Part shown: positions 44,676-55,373 of the stretch, piece by piece
Position numbering within the stretch: position 1 is the stretch's first letter
How the letters are laid out: every line of letters begins with the position of its first letter
Assembly: GCA_977017575.1 (NCBI GenBank)
Contig: CDRNVI010000159.1
Span: 1-55,953 of the forward strand
From: Paramoeba atlantica
Taxonomy: Eukaryota; Discosea
Reading direction: 5' to 3'
Length of the DNA: 55,953 bases
The notes under the pieces: generated by a model
Told to the model about the DNA's origin: nothing
Databases searched by the model: none
What the model saw: only the letters and a program-made list of their open reading frames with translations
Made by a program: the position numbers and the translations under genes

Positions 44676-45984
44676 ATGTCTAAGGCGAAAATTCCACAAA
44701 GAAAGAAGAAGTCGCGGTATGGGGACAGAAAGCACAAGCTTGGCAGAGGTCTTGAAAAATGGAATGCTGAACGAGCACAGGCGAAGTCACATGGAAACCC
44801 AAAACCTGGAGTCCAATTTCATCAGGTAAGAATTCCTCAACCCTAATCACAGTATTTGGTTGACAGAATCAATCCAGAATCAGTCTGATGAAGGTATCAT
44901 TGACAATCCACTGCAGCTGAGTGATCAGAGGAGCACCCAACCCAATCATCCCCAATCTCATTCAGCCAACGTCGAAAAAGTATGTTTTTTTAAAGTTTTT
45001 TAATGAAAGAAAAGAAAGTTTCTCTTTTTTTTGGTAAAGAATTTTTTTTAGAAAACTCCAATCGTTGTGGGAAAAGTAAAAAAGGGACAAATAAGAAAGA
45101 GAAAAATGAGTAAAAAAGCGATCTCAAAAATGAAAAGTGAGGCAGGGAAAAAGGGGCAGCAAAGAAAAAAAGAAATTGCACTTGCCCAGAGCAAGGAGAC
45201 TGTGAAGAAGTTTGGTGAGAAGAAACAGAAAGAAGAGGGAAAAAAGAGGAAGAAGAGGGAAAAAAGAGAAGAATCAAAACAGCAGCAGCAGGCTCGACCA
45301 AAAAGAAGAAAAAAGAATGAAGAAGAAATTTCCTTGGGTGATGCTTTGAAGTGGGTGATTGAGAGTCCAGAGTGGAAAAGTTTTTTTAAAGAAAAGGAGG
45401 ATCGATTGATTGAAGATTTTTTTGGGGAGAATGCAATTGTTATTCCAGGAGGGGTTCGTAAAAGTCAGGTTGTCTTACAAGAATACTTGAACTCCCTGCT
45501 GGAACTCCACCCTGATTGGCTTGAACGAGTTCTTGTGTCTCTAGGTGAAGAAAAGATGTTGGGGATGATGAAAAACATGGCCACAAAATTAGAGAAGAGT
45601 GGGAAATCTCAGAAAGAGAAGGAAGCAGAGGAAGAAGAAAAGAGGTTGGAAGAGGGAATTAAGAAATTGTTTGGTGTGTTGCAATTCTCACCGAAACAAT
45701 GGGATCGAGAAATCAGGCCAATTTTTCGAGAGATGTTCCTGCTGAAGAAGAAGTCAAAGAGGGATTCTCTTTTGTCTGGTTCTAAATTGAAGAACTTGGA
45801 GATTGAAGAGATGAGGAATTTGATCGAAAAGATGGGGATTTGTTATGAGTGGCGGAAGTATTCTTCTCCTGACTCTGATGGAATGGGTGGTGAATTTGCA
45901 GTTGCATGGAATTTCACCGATGATTTTTTTCCCTTGGCTTCTCTCTTTCCCTCAAGTAAGAAAGAGACTGAATTTACCAAATAG
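44676..45984 (+). CDS. basic coiled-coil-rich protein, unknown function, three exons
   Basis: Exons 44676-44825, 44878-44979 and 45052-45984 are joined by GT-AG introns of 52 and 72 bp, both phase 0, giving 394 residues. The start MSKAKIPQRKKKSRYG follows an AT-rich leader. The N-terminal half is very Lys/Arg-rich and probably nuclear or nucleic-acid binding. A compact region begins at ISLGDALKWVIESPEWKSFF and includes IVIPGGVRKSQVVLQEYLN. A Glu/Lys helix follows, then a second folded part (KQWDREIRPIFREMF). I do not recognise the family. There are no internal stop codons, and all seven Trp codons are TGG. A strong donor, GTAAGA at 45956, could splice into the coding-like region from 46072, so the true C-terminus may lie there. 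Confidence 0.65.
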
Positions 45985-46071
45985 GGTTTGGAATTCAATT
46001 TTTTTATTTTCACACCACACACACAAACAACAACAAAGTTGTTGGAAAATGAAATAAAATATTTTTTTAAG

Positions 46072-46575
46072 AATTTTAATTATTCTCTTACACACACAAG
46101 ATGTTAATTGTAACCGAAAATATTGACACTTATGCGCAATATTGATTTTCTGAAAGTGGTGAGAATGAATACACTCAATATCAAGTCAATGTTATCTCAG
46201 AACTATGGTTGCCTCGCTCCCTTGCCCTCTTGATCCCTTTTATGCAAGTCCAAACAAAAGATAATCATGAAGCAATCTCCTCTCTTTTTGTCCATGTTAT
46301 AAAAGAGATGAGATGTCTTCAAGAAGGTTTTGATGTTGAGGTAGAGGAGGAAGGGGGGGACCAAAAAAACTGAAAAATACCGGCTTATCTCAGTTGGGAC
46401 TCACAATGGGCATTTTCGACGAATTGCTCTTGGAATGTCGAGTGCTTCAAGTGCATGGACCCGTTGGGAATTTCTCTGGTCCATCAAACCCAATTGGGAA
46501 TTTTTTCTCTTGAAGTTTCCCCCACATGGCCAAGAAGTCATGGAGTGTGATGAAGAAGATAGGTCTCCGAAATAA
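46072..46575 (+). pseudogene. unknown protein, possible last exon of preceding gene, one frameshift
   Basis: A protein-like frame begins at ATG 46101 (MLIVTENIDTYAQY, then TGA 46143, then FSESGENEYTQYQVNVISEL). It runs to a G7 run at 46353-46359. Beyond the run the convincing frame is shifted (EKYRLISVGTHNGHFRRIAL, then WTRWEFLWSIKPNWEFFLLK), ending at TAA 46573-46575. One base fewer in the G run would restore continuity, so this is either a sequencing error or a real lesion. It could start at ATG 46101, or be spliced from 45955 to 46072 onto the preceding gene. No family recognised. Confidence 0.5.
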
Positions 46576-46825
46576 ACAGAGTTTTCTTGATTCCTCTCCT
46601 GTTGCCATGACCAAAAAAAAGGACATTTCATCTGTCAGAGAACTTTTTAAATTCAATTCTTCCTACCTCCCAATAAAAAAATAAAGAAAAAGTAGAAACC
46701 TAGTGATTAAAAAAGCTCCAATTTTGGGAGGAGATTTTTTTTTTGTTGCTTGAGCTTTTTACGGAGCGATTTTTTTCGTTCGATCAACAACGGTAATATT
46801 CGTGAGAAGAAAAGGGGAAGAAGAG

Positions 46826-48088
46826 ATGGCGAAGAAAAAAGTGATGGAGAAGCTCTCTGATGAAGAGGAAGCCAAAAGGTACCATCAGGAGAAAGCAAGA
46901 GAATTTCGCCTCAGAATTAAAAGCTTATCAAAAGAAGAGCGGAAGAACTGGGTCATCAAAAAAAGGGGTCCCAGGAAGAAGGAGAAGGGGAAGCAGGTGC
47001 TGTTGTATCAACAACAACAACAAACTGGCCTTGCCACACCTTCTTTGGAAACAACATTGAAGCCTTCCTTTTCGATCATAATCCCAACACTCTTTGAACA
47101 ATATCCATCCGAATTCCCAGTCTCCAGTTTCTTGCAGAACAGAACCCAATCCAAAAAATCTTTCCTTTTAACTCTTCCGATCTACTCTCTGCGAAAGTTT
47201 CATCTATTTACACAAACAGCCCCTTCTTACCCTCCAAGCACTCTTCTTTCTTTCTTTCAAAAAGAAGATCCACAAAAAGAATCCATCGAACGACGTTTGG
47301 TCATCTTTTCTTCCTTTTTAAAGGAAAATTGTCATGGGAAATTATCCAAATCAAAGAGATCGAAAAACTTTGATCTTGAAGGATCAACTATTGTTGGGTA
47401 CACTGTTAACGCCTTTGGTGCAACAGGTTTTTGTATTTTTCTCATTGGCCAACCCACACAACCATAACCCCACACGCTCACACACACACACCAATTTTAA
47501 AAGGGGCTCGGTAGATCCTCTCTTCTCACATGGTTTTTTTTTGTGTCCCACACAGGTTTTGAGCGCCCCCATAATTTCGTGAAATCTTTGGGTGTTTCAA
47601 AAAACCCTTTGGATCAGGTCACAGTTCAAAAGCAGCTGTGGTGAAAAAAATTGTGGCTCCAAGGAAGTCTCATTTGTGAGCAGATTTGTCCATCCTTTGT
47701 TTGTGGTGAGTTTGCTCTTTATCTCTCCTTGATGACTTCAAATTCGCACTCTGTGAAATGGCATGACGATCCTTGGGACATCACTTGGCAGATTGTGATT
47801 TTTTTGGGGGAGTTTTCTGGAGGGACAAGCTACTTTGAGTTTGAGGACCCAACAAGAAGTTTTACGATACAAATTCCAATCTATCCAGGAACAATCATCA
47901 TCTTTGATGGACAGTTGCCACATCGCAAAGTTGCAAAGGAAGATTTTCATGGATCCCAGTATACCACAATATTTTTTAAAAATTTTGATTGAACGAAAGA
48001 AAAACCAGATGATCTTCTGCTGTGGCCTCCTCGATGCTATTGTTGTTCCTTTCTCCACCGAACTGGAGGGTTTCCAAGTTTGAAATAA
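46826..48088 (+). CDS. 2OG-Fe(II) dioxygenase-like protein, paralog 2 (HxD intact)
   Basis: Exons 46826-47426 and 47556-48088 with a 129-bp GT-AG intron, phase 1; 377 residues. The N-terminus (MAKKKVMEKLSDEEEAKRYH) is a basic helix. The core contains RSKNFDLEGSTIVGYTVNAF, FERPHNFVKSLGVSKNPLDQ, then VKWHDDPWDITWQIVIFLG, YFEFEDP and PGTIIIFDGQLPHRKV. H270-x-D272 and H323 fit the Fe(II) triad. Enzymes of this fold use 2-oxoglutarate and O2 to hydroxylate DNA bases, proteins or small molecules; the FLG...G...F..P..PG.IIIF layout recalls TET/JBP-like DNA oxygenases, but I cannot confirm the subfamily. In-frame TGA codons lie at 47642 and 47990, and similarity to the paralog at 27390 continues past the second (LWPPRCY against MWPPHFY). 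The end is TAA 48086-48088. Confidence 0.7.
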
Positions 48089-49350
48089 CTCTCTCTGCAC
48101 TTGGCACCACCCATCACACATCCCCATTTACTCCTCTTCACCAACCCCCAACCACCACACAGTCAACCACACCAAAGCCCCTCTCTCTCTCTCGCACCCA
48201 GATTTTTCACAAAGAAAACTTTTGAGGTGTCCCCTTCACAACAAGTCACACTCATTTTCACTCAGTCCAAGCTCTCACCATGGTGTCCTGCACATCTTCT
48301 TTCTCTTGCTTCCGTTTTGGTGGAAAATGGTCAATTTGGAGTTTCTTGCCACCCCCTTTCAGAACATTTCCAACTTTTTTTGAAAATTTCTCTTCAGCTA
48401 TTTTTTCAAATGAACCTTTGTGCACAACCTCGAATCTTAAGATCTCTTATTCTCCATTCTTGAGTGGAGTTTCCTCACACCGAAGTGAAGGTAGTACCAG
48501 CTCTCTTATGCCCTCTTTTCTCTCCATTCGTTTGATGATTGATAGATCATTTCTTTTTTGTTTTTGTTTTCTTTTTGTTTTCTCCTACTCCCTCCTCTTG
48601 ATGTCCTTTTTGTTCTCTTTCTTCTCACCAAATAAGATTCTAAAATTTTGTTTCCTTAGTTTGAACAGTTTTTACAATGTTTTTTTTGGTTTTCTTTTCT
48701 TTTCTTTCTTTTCTTCTTTTTTCTCTTTCTCTTTCTTTTTCTTTTCTTTTAATTGTTGTTCCAAACTGATTTTTTTTTTCGAAGGGAGATGAGTTTTGTA
48801 ATCAGCAAGTAAATATATTTGTTAAAAAAAAGAATCATATTTCTCTTCTTCAAAGGCTTTGTTGTGTGTTCACTCTCCTTTTCTGGTTTTCTTTTTCTTT
48901 CCTCTTTTCCCTCTCTTTTCCCTCTCTTTTCCCTCTCTTTTTTCTCTTTTTTCCTGATTATGTTTTTTTAAAAAAAAGAGAAATGTCATTGTTATTGTTG
49001 GATAATTTCTTGACTTCTTGTGTTCTGGAAGTGTGCTGCTGTTTCACGACGTGTTGTTCCTAAAATATTCGACAATAATTTTTCAAAAGCCCCAAACAAT
49101 CATCTGGTTTTCTTTCTCTCTTTTTTTTGTTTTTTGAACTGACAGTTCTCTGTTTTTTTTTGTTTTAATTAATCCACACCAACTTCTATAATAATATATT
49201 GTTGTAAAATTCATTGGTTTTATTTTTGTTTTTGTTTTGTTTTTGTTTTACTTTGTATTTCTTCACTTTTCCCCCTTACATTGAACTGAATGAAATCCTT
49301 TCTCTTTTCTTTTTTCTCTTTTCTCTTGTCTCTTTCAGTTCTCATCAGGT
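48089..49350. other. pyrimidine-rich stretch, no gene assigned
   Basis: CT-rich DNA, very T-rich from 48540 to 48780 and again to 49350. A short protein-like frame at 48280-48490 (FRFGGKWSIWSFLPPPFRTF) may be a stray exon, but nothing around it supports a gene. Confidence 0.45.
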
Positions 49351-52330
49351 TTGTGAGGTGTTTTAATTGATAAGGGTTTGTGTGTTGGATTGCAAAGTGA
49401 ATGGACACCAATATTATCAATATATTGAGAGATTGTTTATCAAATATGTCACAAAGATTGCTATTGATCTCCACCACCATCGTTGCATAACTGTTATGTT
49501 TGTTTTCTTTTATTCTCTTCCTCTTTTTTTTCTTCTATCCCTCTCTCATTCCTTTGAACACTAATCTTTTTCTTTTCTCTTTCCCTTTTAGTTCCTTCCT
49601 GCCATATCCCCTCCCCCCACCAATTGTAAGATGAATGGACAGCCTAAAACCCTTTATCAATATATCGAGAGATTGTTTGTTAAAAATATCAAAGTGTGTG
49701 TGTGTTGTGACTCACAAAAATGCTTCCTGATTTGATGTGTTGTTTTGTGTGTTTCCTTCAGGTTTTCCCAAAAGGGTTTAGGGAGCGTTTTGGATGGTCT
49801 TTATTTGTATTTTATCACAAATTGCTGTTGTATTGTTCCTTTGTTGTTAAGATGTTTGTTGGAAATTCATAGAATTCTTAATATAAAAAGAGAACTTAAA
49901 CCAAGAGTTTGTTTTTGTTAATGTCTGATTGTTGAGTTTGTCGAAGGATGCCCCCTGCTCTGTGCTCTATCACCCCACTTCCACCATCATGTTGTTGTTG
50001 TTGTGAATCTCATCGGGTTTTAGTGTTTGTTTTTGGTCATATATGTTTTCTTTGATTCTTTTTCTTTGTGTTTTTCCCCTCATATTTCCCCCTCCATTCA
50101 ATGAAACCCCTTTCTTTCTCCAGTCAGTTTCTGTTTTTCGCAGAAGGGACACACCAAGGGGGGGACACCCTTTTCGCTGTTTTTTTTTTTTGGTTGTCTC
50201 TCTTTGGGTTTGAAGTTGGGATTTTTTGATGGAACTCTGGAACCCCCGTGAGTTTTCTCCTTGAAAGTAGTTGAGATTAACTGTGCATGATTTTACTTTG
50301 ACAAACTAGTGCCTTTCTCTAACTTGCTGGTGTGGGCTCCATTTTTTGGTCCTGGCTACGTTTTGCTCTCCCAAAGCACACTCTTGGAGAGTGTTGAGAG
50401 TGTTGTGCATGAAAGTGTTTGTGTGGTGTTGGATTGCAAGGTGAATGGACACCCTAAACCCTTATCAATTATTGAGAGGTTGTTTGTCAAATATCAATGA
50501 TGTGTGCATGTATTATAAAGATTGCTACATTCATTTTATCCCTCCCCTTTCCCTCCTCCCCTTCCTTCCTTTTTTAACACTAATCTTTTCTCTTTTCTCT
50601 TTCTCCAGAGTTCTCTCTCTCTCGCCTGTGTGTGTGTTTGTTGGGGTTTTAATTGATAAGGTTTGAAGCAATAATTTTTTCACCTTTACCAATTATCATT
50701 GTTGTTGTGAATCATGGTGGGTTTTGTGTTTGTTTTCTTTTTTTTGTTTGTTTTCTTTTATTCTCTTCCTTCTTTGTATTTCTCTCCTCCATAGTAACAT
50801 ACATTACTAATCCTTTCTTTTTTCTTTTCTTTCCCTTTTCAGTTTCCTGAAAAAAGTTCAGTCATTCAATTGACCAAAAGATTGGGTGTTTTTTGTTGAA
50901 TAATTTCAGTACTTTGGGTCTGGTAGCAAATCAAGAAAATTCTTGGTAATGAGAAAATTATTTTTGGTATTAATGTTTATTGAGATAATTTTTATTTGCT
51001 ATTAATTCTTCGGAGATTTGCAAACTTGCGTATTTGGCCTAGAGGAAAAAGATTATTTAATTGGGAATTCCTTCTTTTTCTCTCTTTCCAATAAAAAAAG
51101 AGGACGCGATAAAATGTGAGACAACAATGAGAACAACTCAATAACCAACACCAACAAAGGAGGAGAGAGGGAATATTGAGTGTGTTTATTGCTGATTTCT
51201 TCTTCACACAAAGAGGTTCTTTTTTTTTTTTGGTCTTTTTAGAAGAAAAGAGAGGGAAGGGTGAGGGGAGCAAAGGAAGAAGGTTTAGGTGGTGGTGATT
51301 TCTTTAAAGGAAAGAGAGTAGCTTCTGAAACTTTTGCATATAGGGTTTGTATCAGAAGAAAAGATTCTTCGCAATGTGATAATCAAAATGACAACAATAT
51401 TAGAGTAATGATCAAGCAACTGTGTTGCAGAGAGCTCTTGGAATGTTGTTGCACAAAAGTGATTGTGTGTTGGATTGCAAGGTGAATGGACATTGATTTA
51501 TCAATATTGAGAGATTGTTTGTTAAATCAGTAGAGTGCTTTACAAATATGCCATGGATTACTACTGCCACCATCATTGCATTGTTGTTGTGAATCATCAG
51601 TTTTGTGTTTGTTTTTTACATACTTGTTTTCTTTTATTCTCCCCTTCTTTGTGTTCCCCCCCCCCCTCCCTTGTCTCCTTTTCTCCCCTCTCTCCTTTTA
51701 ACTAAAAAATCCTTTCTTTTTTCTCTTTCTCCAGTTTGCTGAGATTATCGGTGACATATTTAATCAACAATTTGAAACCTTTTATCACTGCCTCCACACC
51801 ATTGCCACATTGTTGTTGTGAATCACATTGGTTTTAGTGTTTGTTTTTGATATTTGTTTTCTTTTATTCTCCCTCCCCTTCTTTGTGTTCACCCCTCCTC
51901 TCTTTTCTCCCTCCATTCAACTAAACCCCTTTCTTTCTTTTTCTCTCTTTCTCCAGTCCTCCGTTTGAGAAGGGACCCACTGATAGGATACCTTTCTTGC
52001 TGTCTTTTTTTTTTGGTCTCTCTTTGGGTTTGAAGTTGGGATTGCCACATTAATCACCACCACAATCATTGCATAACTGTTATATGAAACAGTTTGTTTT
52101 CATGTTTTGTTTTCTTTTATTCTCCTTCCCTAATCCCTCCCCTAATCCCTCCCCTTTCCCTCCTTCCTTTCCCTCTCCTTTCCCTCCTTCCTTTCCCTCC
52201 TTCCTTTCCCTCTCCTTCCTTTTAATACTAACCTTTTCTCTTTTCTCTTTCTCCAGTTCACTGAGATTATTTGTGATTTAATCAACAATTCAAAGTCTTT
52301 TGTCATTGCCAAGAGAGGAATATTGTGAGG
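49350..52330 (+). repeat. mosaic of degenerate subtelomeric repeats
   Basis: Three motif groups recur out of register. One is TTGGATTGCAAGGTGAATGG with ATTGAGAGATTGTTTGTTAA (near 49385, 49630, 50425, 51470). The second is GTTGTTGTGAATCA with TTTTGTGTTTGTTTTC (near 50000, 50705, 51585, 51815). The third is TCTCTCTTTGGGTTTGAAGT (50197 and 52017). Many units contain a polypyrimidine tract ending TCTTTCTCCAG, just like a splice acceptor. One frame of the first motif reads LDCKVNGH...IERLF. It could be a decayed multi-exon gene family or a satellite mosaic. Confidence 0.65.
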
Positions 52331-52627
52331 ATTTGTTGATGAAACATGGCAAAACCTTGATGCATTGAAAAACTAAAAACCAAAAAGAAAATCAACTCTT
52401 TGAGGTTAAAGTGATATTTGGATTTGCTTTGCATATCTTTTTTCTTTGAGCAATTCAATGAAATCAAAAAGCAGCGGTAAAACTATGTGTGTGGGTAGTC
52501 TGTTGAACTGCAAACACTAAGTGTTTGAAACATGAACACTTCAGAATCTCTTTTTGTGTTGAAATCTTTTTTTTTTATTATTTTTCAAAGGGTTTAGGGG
52601 TTTTGTTAAATAAAAAAGAAATAAAGT

Positions 52628-53116
52628 TTGGTTGGTGTTGGTGTTGTGGTGGCAGAAGAAGAAGAAGGGACTCTCTTCTTGGATGTAGAAGAAATTAGAG
52701 ACTTTTTTTTTATTTTGTTTTGCTTGCAATTTTGGTTGTCAGTGTTGTTGTCTCACCGCTGGAAGTCTGTTTCTAAATTCAAGAGATTCAAATCTGGGAG
52801 GGCCACCACCATCACCGCTATGCTCATGATCATTATTACATTTTTCAGCCATCTCTTCATCTTCATCACCACAAAAGAGAAAGAAGAAACAAAATCCTTT
52901 AAAAAAGGAAGAGAAGGATATCCTTTTCCTTCTTTTATTTATGTTGAACCACATGAACCACAACAACAAAGTTTTCACTTCAAAAAATCACAACAAACAA
53001 CAACAAACCACCAACTTATTCTCTCATCATTTTTGTTTACAAAAGAACCCAAAGAAATCCTGACCACCCTCCTCTTTCTTCAACTTTTTTTTTTCTCTCT
53101 TTCTTTAAAGATTTAA
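52628..53116 (+). CDS. hypothetical small membrane protein
   Basis: A frame of 162 codons has hydrophobic stretches near residues 27-40 (FFFILFCLQFWLSVLL) and 66-83 (ITAMLMIIITFFSHLFIFI), then a polar region with PSFIYVEPHEPQQQ and a hydrophobic end. The start codon is not certain. No family recognised. T-rich DNA can produce such frames by chance, so support is weak. Confidence 0.22.
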   Translation: MVGVGVVVAEEEEGTLFLDVEEIRDFFFILFCLQFWLSVLLSHRWKSVSKFKRFKSGRATTITAMLMIIITFFSHLFIFITTKEKEETKSFKKGREGYPFPSFIYVEPHEPQQQSFHFKKSQQTTTNHQLILSSFLFTKEPKEILTTLLFLQLFFFSLSLKI

Positions 53117-53439
53117 CTTTTATTTCTTTCCTCTCTATTACGATTCTATCAGTTCTTGTTTTGTCCATTCATTTTGGAGCCATTCTCACACATCCATTCC
53201 CACTGAACAATCCAACTTCCTTTTCCCCAACTGGCATTTTCTCTATTTTTTCTTCATCTTTCTCTTTCCTCTTCTTTTCTTTCTTCTCTTCCCTTCCTTT
53301 TTCTTTCCCCTTTTCCTCTTGCCTCACCCCTTCTCTCTTCTCTCACTTTCCTTCTTCCTCTTTCTTTCTCTTTTCTCTTTTCTTTTCTCCTTCAGAAAAT
53401 AAACTGGAAAAGAAAGAAAAATAAAGCCCATTCAGAATT

Positions 53440-53680
53440 TCCTTATATGGGTAAAATATGTGTTGTTCCGCTTTGAATTTCTTTTTCACTTTTCCAAAGC
53501 TTTTGCTTTTTGCAAATATTGCAGAACCGCCCTGTGGTGCAGGAGTCCCTATTTCTCCTTGAAGTTTGCCAATAATGTGAAGAGAATTTATTTTTGTAGT
53601 TTTTGCTTTGAGTCAAATTATTTGAAAGAGAAAGACATGTTGCCAAAAAAGATTTATCACATCCTTGAAAGTAGTTGAAG
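53440..53680 (+). other. cysteine-rich frame, unknown
   Basis: A short plus-strand frame contains FCKYCRTALWC and, further on, FCSFCFE, two CxxC pairs that could bind zinc, followed by a Lys-rich helix. It ends at TGA 53676, just before the convergent oxygenase gene. It could be the last exon of an unseen gene or chance. Confidence 0.25.
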
Positions 53681-53702
53681 TTGAAAGAAGGAAAGGGTTA
53701 CT

Positions 53703-54488
53703 TTATTCCAAAGTTTTGTTGAAGATTTGATCAAGGCCACATTGCAATTTTTTTGGAGAAGAGGAATTTAGAAGGGTAGTCTTCCATTGTTGGAGGACAG
53801 ACTGAAATGGGGCTTCATCTTGACAATGTTCAACAAGATCTTTGACTGCTTTGATTGGATAAGTCACCATCTGGAAACCATAGATACTTTCTTGAAAAAC
53901 ATCATTCTCTTGAAAAACTGTGCTGTGACACTTCCAAGATTGGTGGAATGCAAGACATAGAAAGTTAGGATGTATAGTTTGAATTCATGCCCCCCTTCCA
54001 CCATTCTGATGTTGGAAACAAACCAAATCATTTTGTGATAATGGATGATCATGATCACAATCTTCAACATCTGGTTCAACAAAACAGGAATAATACATCA
54101 ATAAACTTGAGTTGTAAATTGGATCTTCTGCATCCACATGAAGACCACAACCTCCATTCTTGGCCAATTTCTTGTATTCTTCTGATGGTCAGGTAGGAAG
54201 CTCTGCTGGTCGAATTGCATGTTGTGAACCAAAAAATAAAACTTTCGAATCTTGAAACAGTCCCTCTGAAGGTGATCGAGGATAAGAGAGACTAAGTAAG
54301 AGTGCTTTTGAAAACAAAGAAGGAGAATGTCGGGAAATGTGATCCTAGAGAAGATCAGGAAAAAGTTTGATGAGGAGAATTGTAATGATTGCTTCGAGAT
54401 TTGAAATGTCAGGTGTTCGAGACAGTCACTGAGATTTTGATTCTGGTAATATGGAAGAAAGCACTTTTTGTTTGTCTGAACTTGACAT
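53703..54488 (-). CDS. 2OG-Fe(II) oxygenase-like protein with four in-frame stop codons
   Basis: A single minus-strand frame of 261 codons starts MSSSDKQKVLSSILPESKSQ and ends at TAA 53703-53705. It contains TGA at codon 21 (54428), TAG at 48 (54347), TGA at 100 (54191) and TGA at 168 (53987), and no frameshift. The core reads SKVLFFGSQHAIRPAELPT, then EEYKKLAKNGGCGLHVDAED. H117-x-D119 and H188 (SWKCHSTVF) fit the Fe(II) triad of 2OG oxygenases. The GxHVDxEDP pattern resembles oxygenase-like proteins that I know from fungal transposon-rich regions. It is a different subfamily from 27390 and 46826. Random AT-rich DNA of this length should hold far more than four stops. It is the most telomere-proximal gene, 0.9 kb from the array. 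Confidence 0.6.
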
Positions 54489-54589
54489 GATTGAGTTTGC
54501 TTCCCTGGACCTGCCCCAAATCCAACTGTTCTGAATAGAACTAAGATTTTCTCATCTTTTCACAAAAATCCGAAAATAAAAAACTAGAT

Positions 54590-55373
54590 TAAGAAAGAAA
54601 GAGAGAAGAAAGAGAGAGAGAAGAAAGAGAAGAAGGAAAGAAAAAGGAAAGAAAAAGGAGGAAAGAAAAATTATTATTTGAAAAAGAAAGAGAGAAGAGA
54701 AAAAGAGAAAAAGAGAATAGAGAAGAGAGAGAAAAGAAAGAGAGAGAAAAAAAGAAGAAGAGAGAGAGAAAAGAGAGAGAAAAAAGAGAGAGAGAAAAGA
54801 GAGAGAAAAAAGAGAGAGAGAAAAGAGAGAAAGAAAAGAAAGAGAGAAAAGAGAGAGAGAGAGAAAAGAGAGAGAAAAAAGAGAGAGAAAAGAGAGAAAA
54901 CCATCAATTTGAGTCCCAGAACCAAAAAAAGAGTAAAAAATTTTTTAGATTCCACAGGAAATTCTTCTTCAAAAAGCTGATTTGATAAAAAGTGAGAAAG
55001 AAAAGAGAAAGCAAAAGAAAAGAAAGAGAAAGAGAGAAGCGAAAAGAAAAGAAAGAGAGAGAGAAGTGGAGAGAAAAAACCTTTTCTCTTGCTTCATTTG
55101 TATTTGTTGATTGTTTTGGGCGTGACATTCTTGCTCCTAAGAAAGAGAGAAGAGAGAAGAGAGAAGAGAAGAGAGAAGTGGAGAAGAGGAGAGAAAATTT
55201 TATTGAGAAGGAAAAAGAGAAAGAGAGAAGAGAGAGAGAGAAAAGAAAAGAGAAAGAGAGAAAGAGAGAAAGAGAGAAAGAGAGAAAGAGAGAAAGAGAA
55301 AGAGAGAAGAGAGAAGAGAGAAAGAGAAGGGAGAAAGAGAAGAGAGAAAAGAAACCTCCTCTCATATCCAGGT
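54590..55373 (+). repeat. purine-rich (GA)n-type tract next to the telomere
   Basis: Nearly pure A/G on the plus strand, built from AGAGAGAAAAGAG-like units, with two short non-repetitive islands at about 54900-54980 and 55083-55140. The Lys/Arg/Glu and Phe/Ser/Leu frames here are composition artefacts. Such tracts can form triplex or other non-B structures. Confidence 0.85.

Noticed and set aside
53678-54060. A protein-like plus-strand frame antisense to the 53703-54488 oxygenase
   Set aside because: It has a higher density of in-frame stops (about six in 128 codons), no domain motif, and mirrors the minus-strand gene. If stops are sense codons every frame looks open, so motif content and composition decide.
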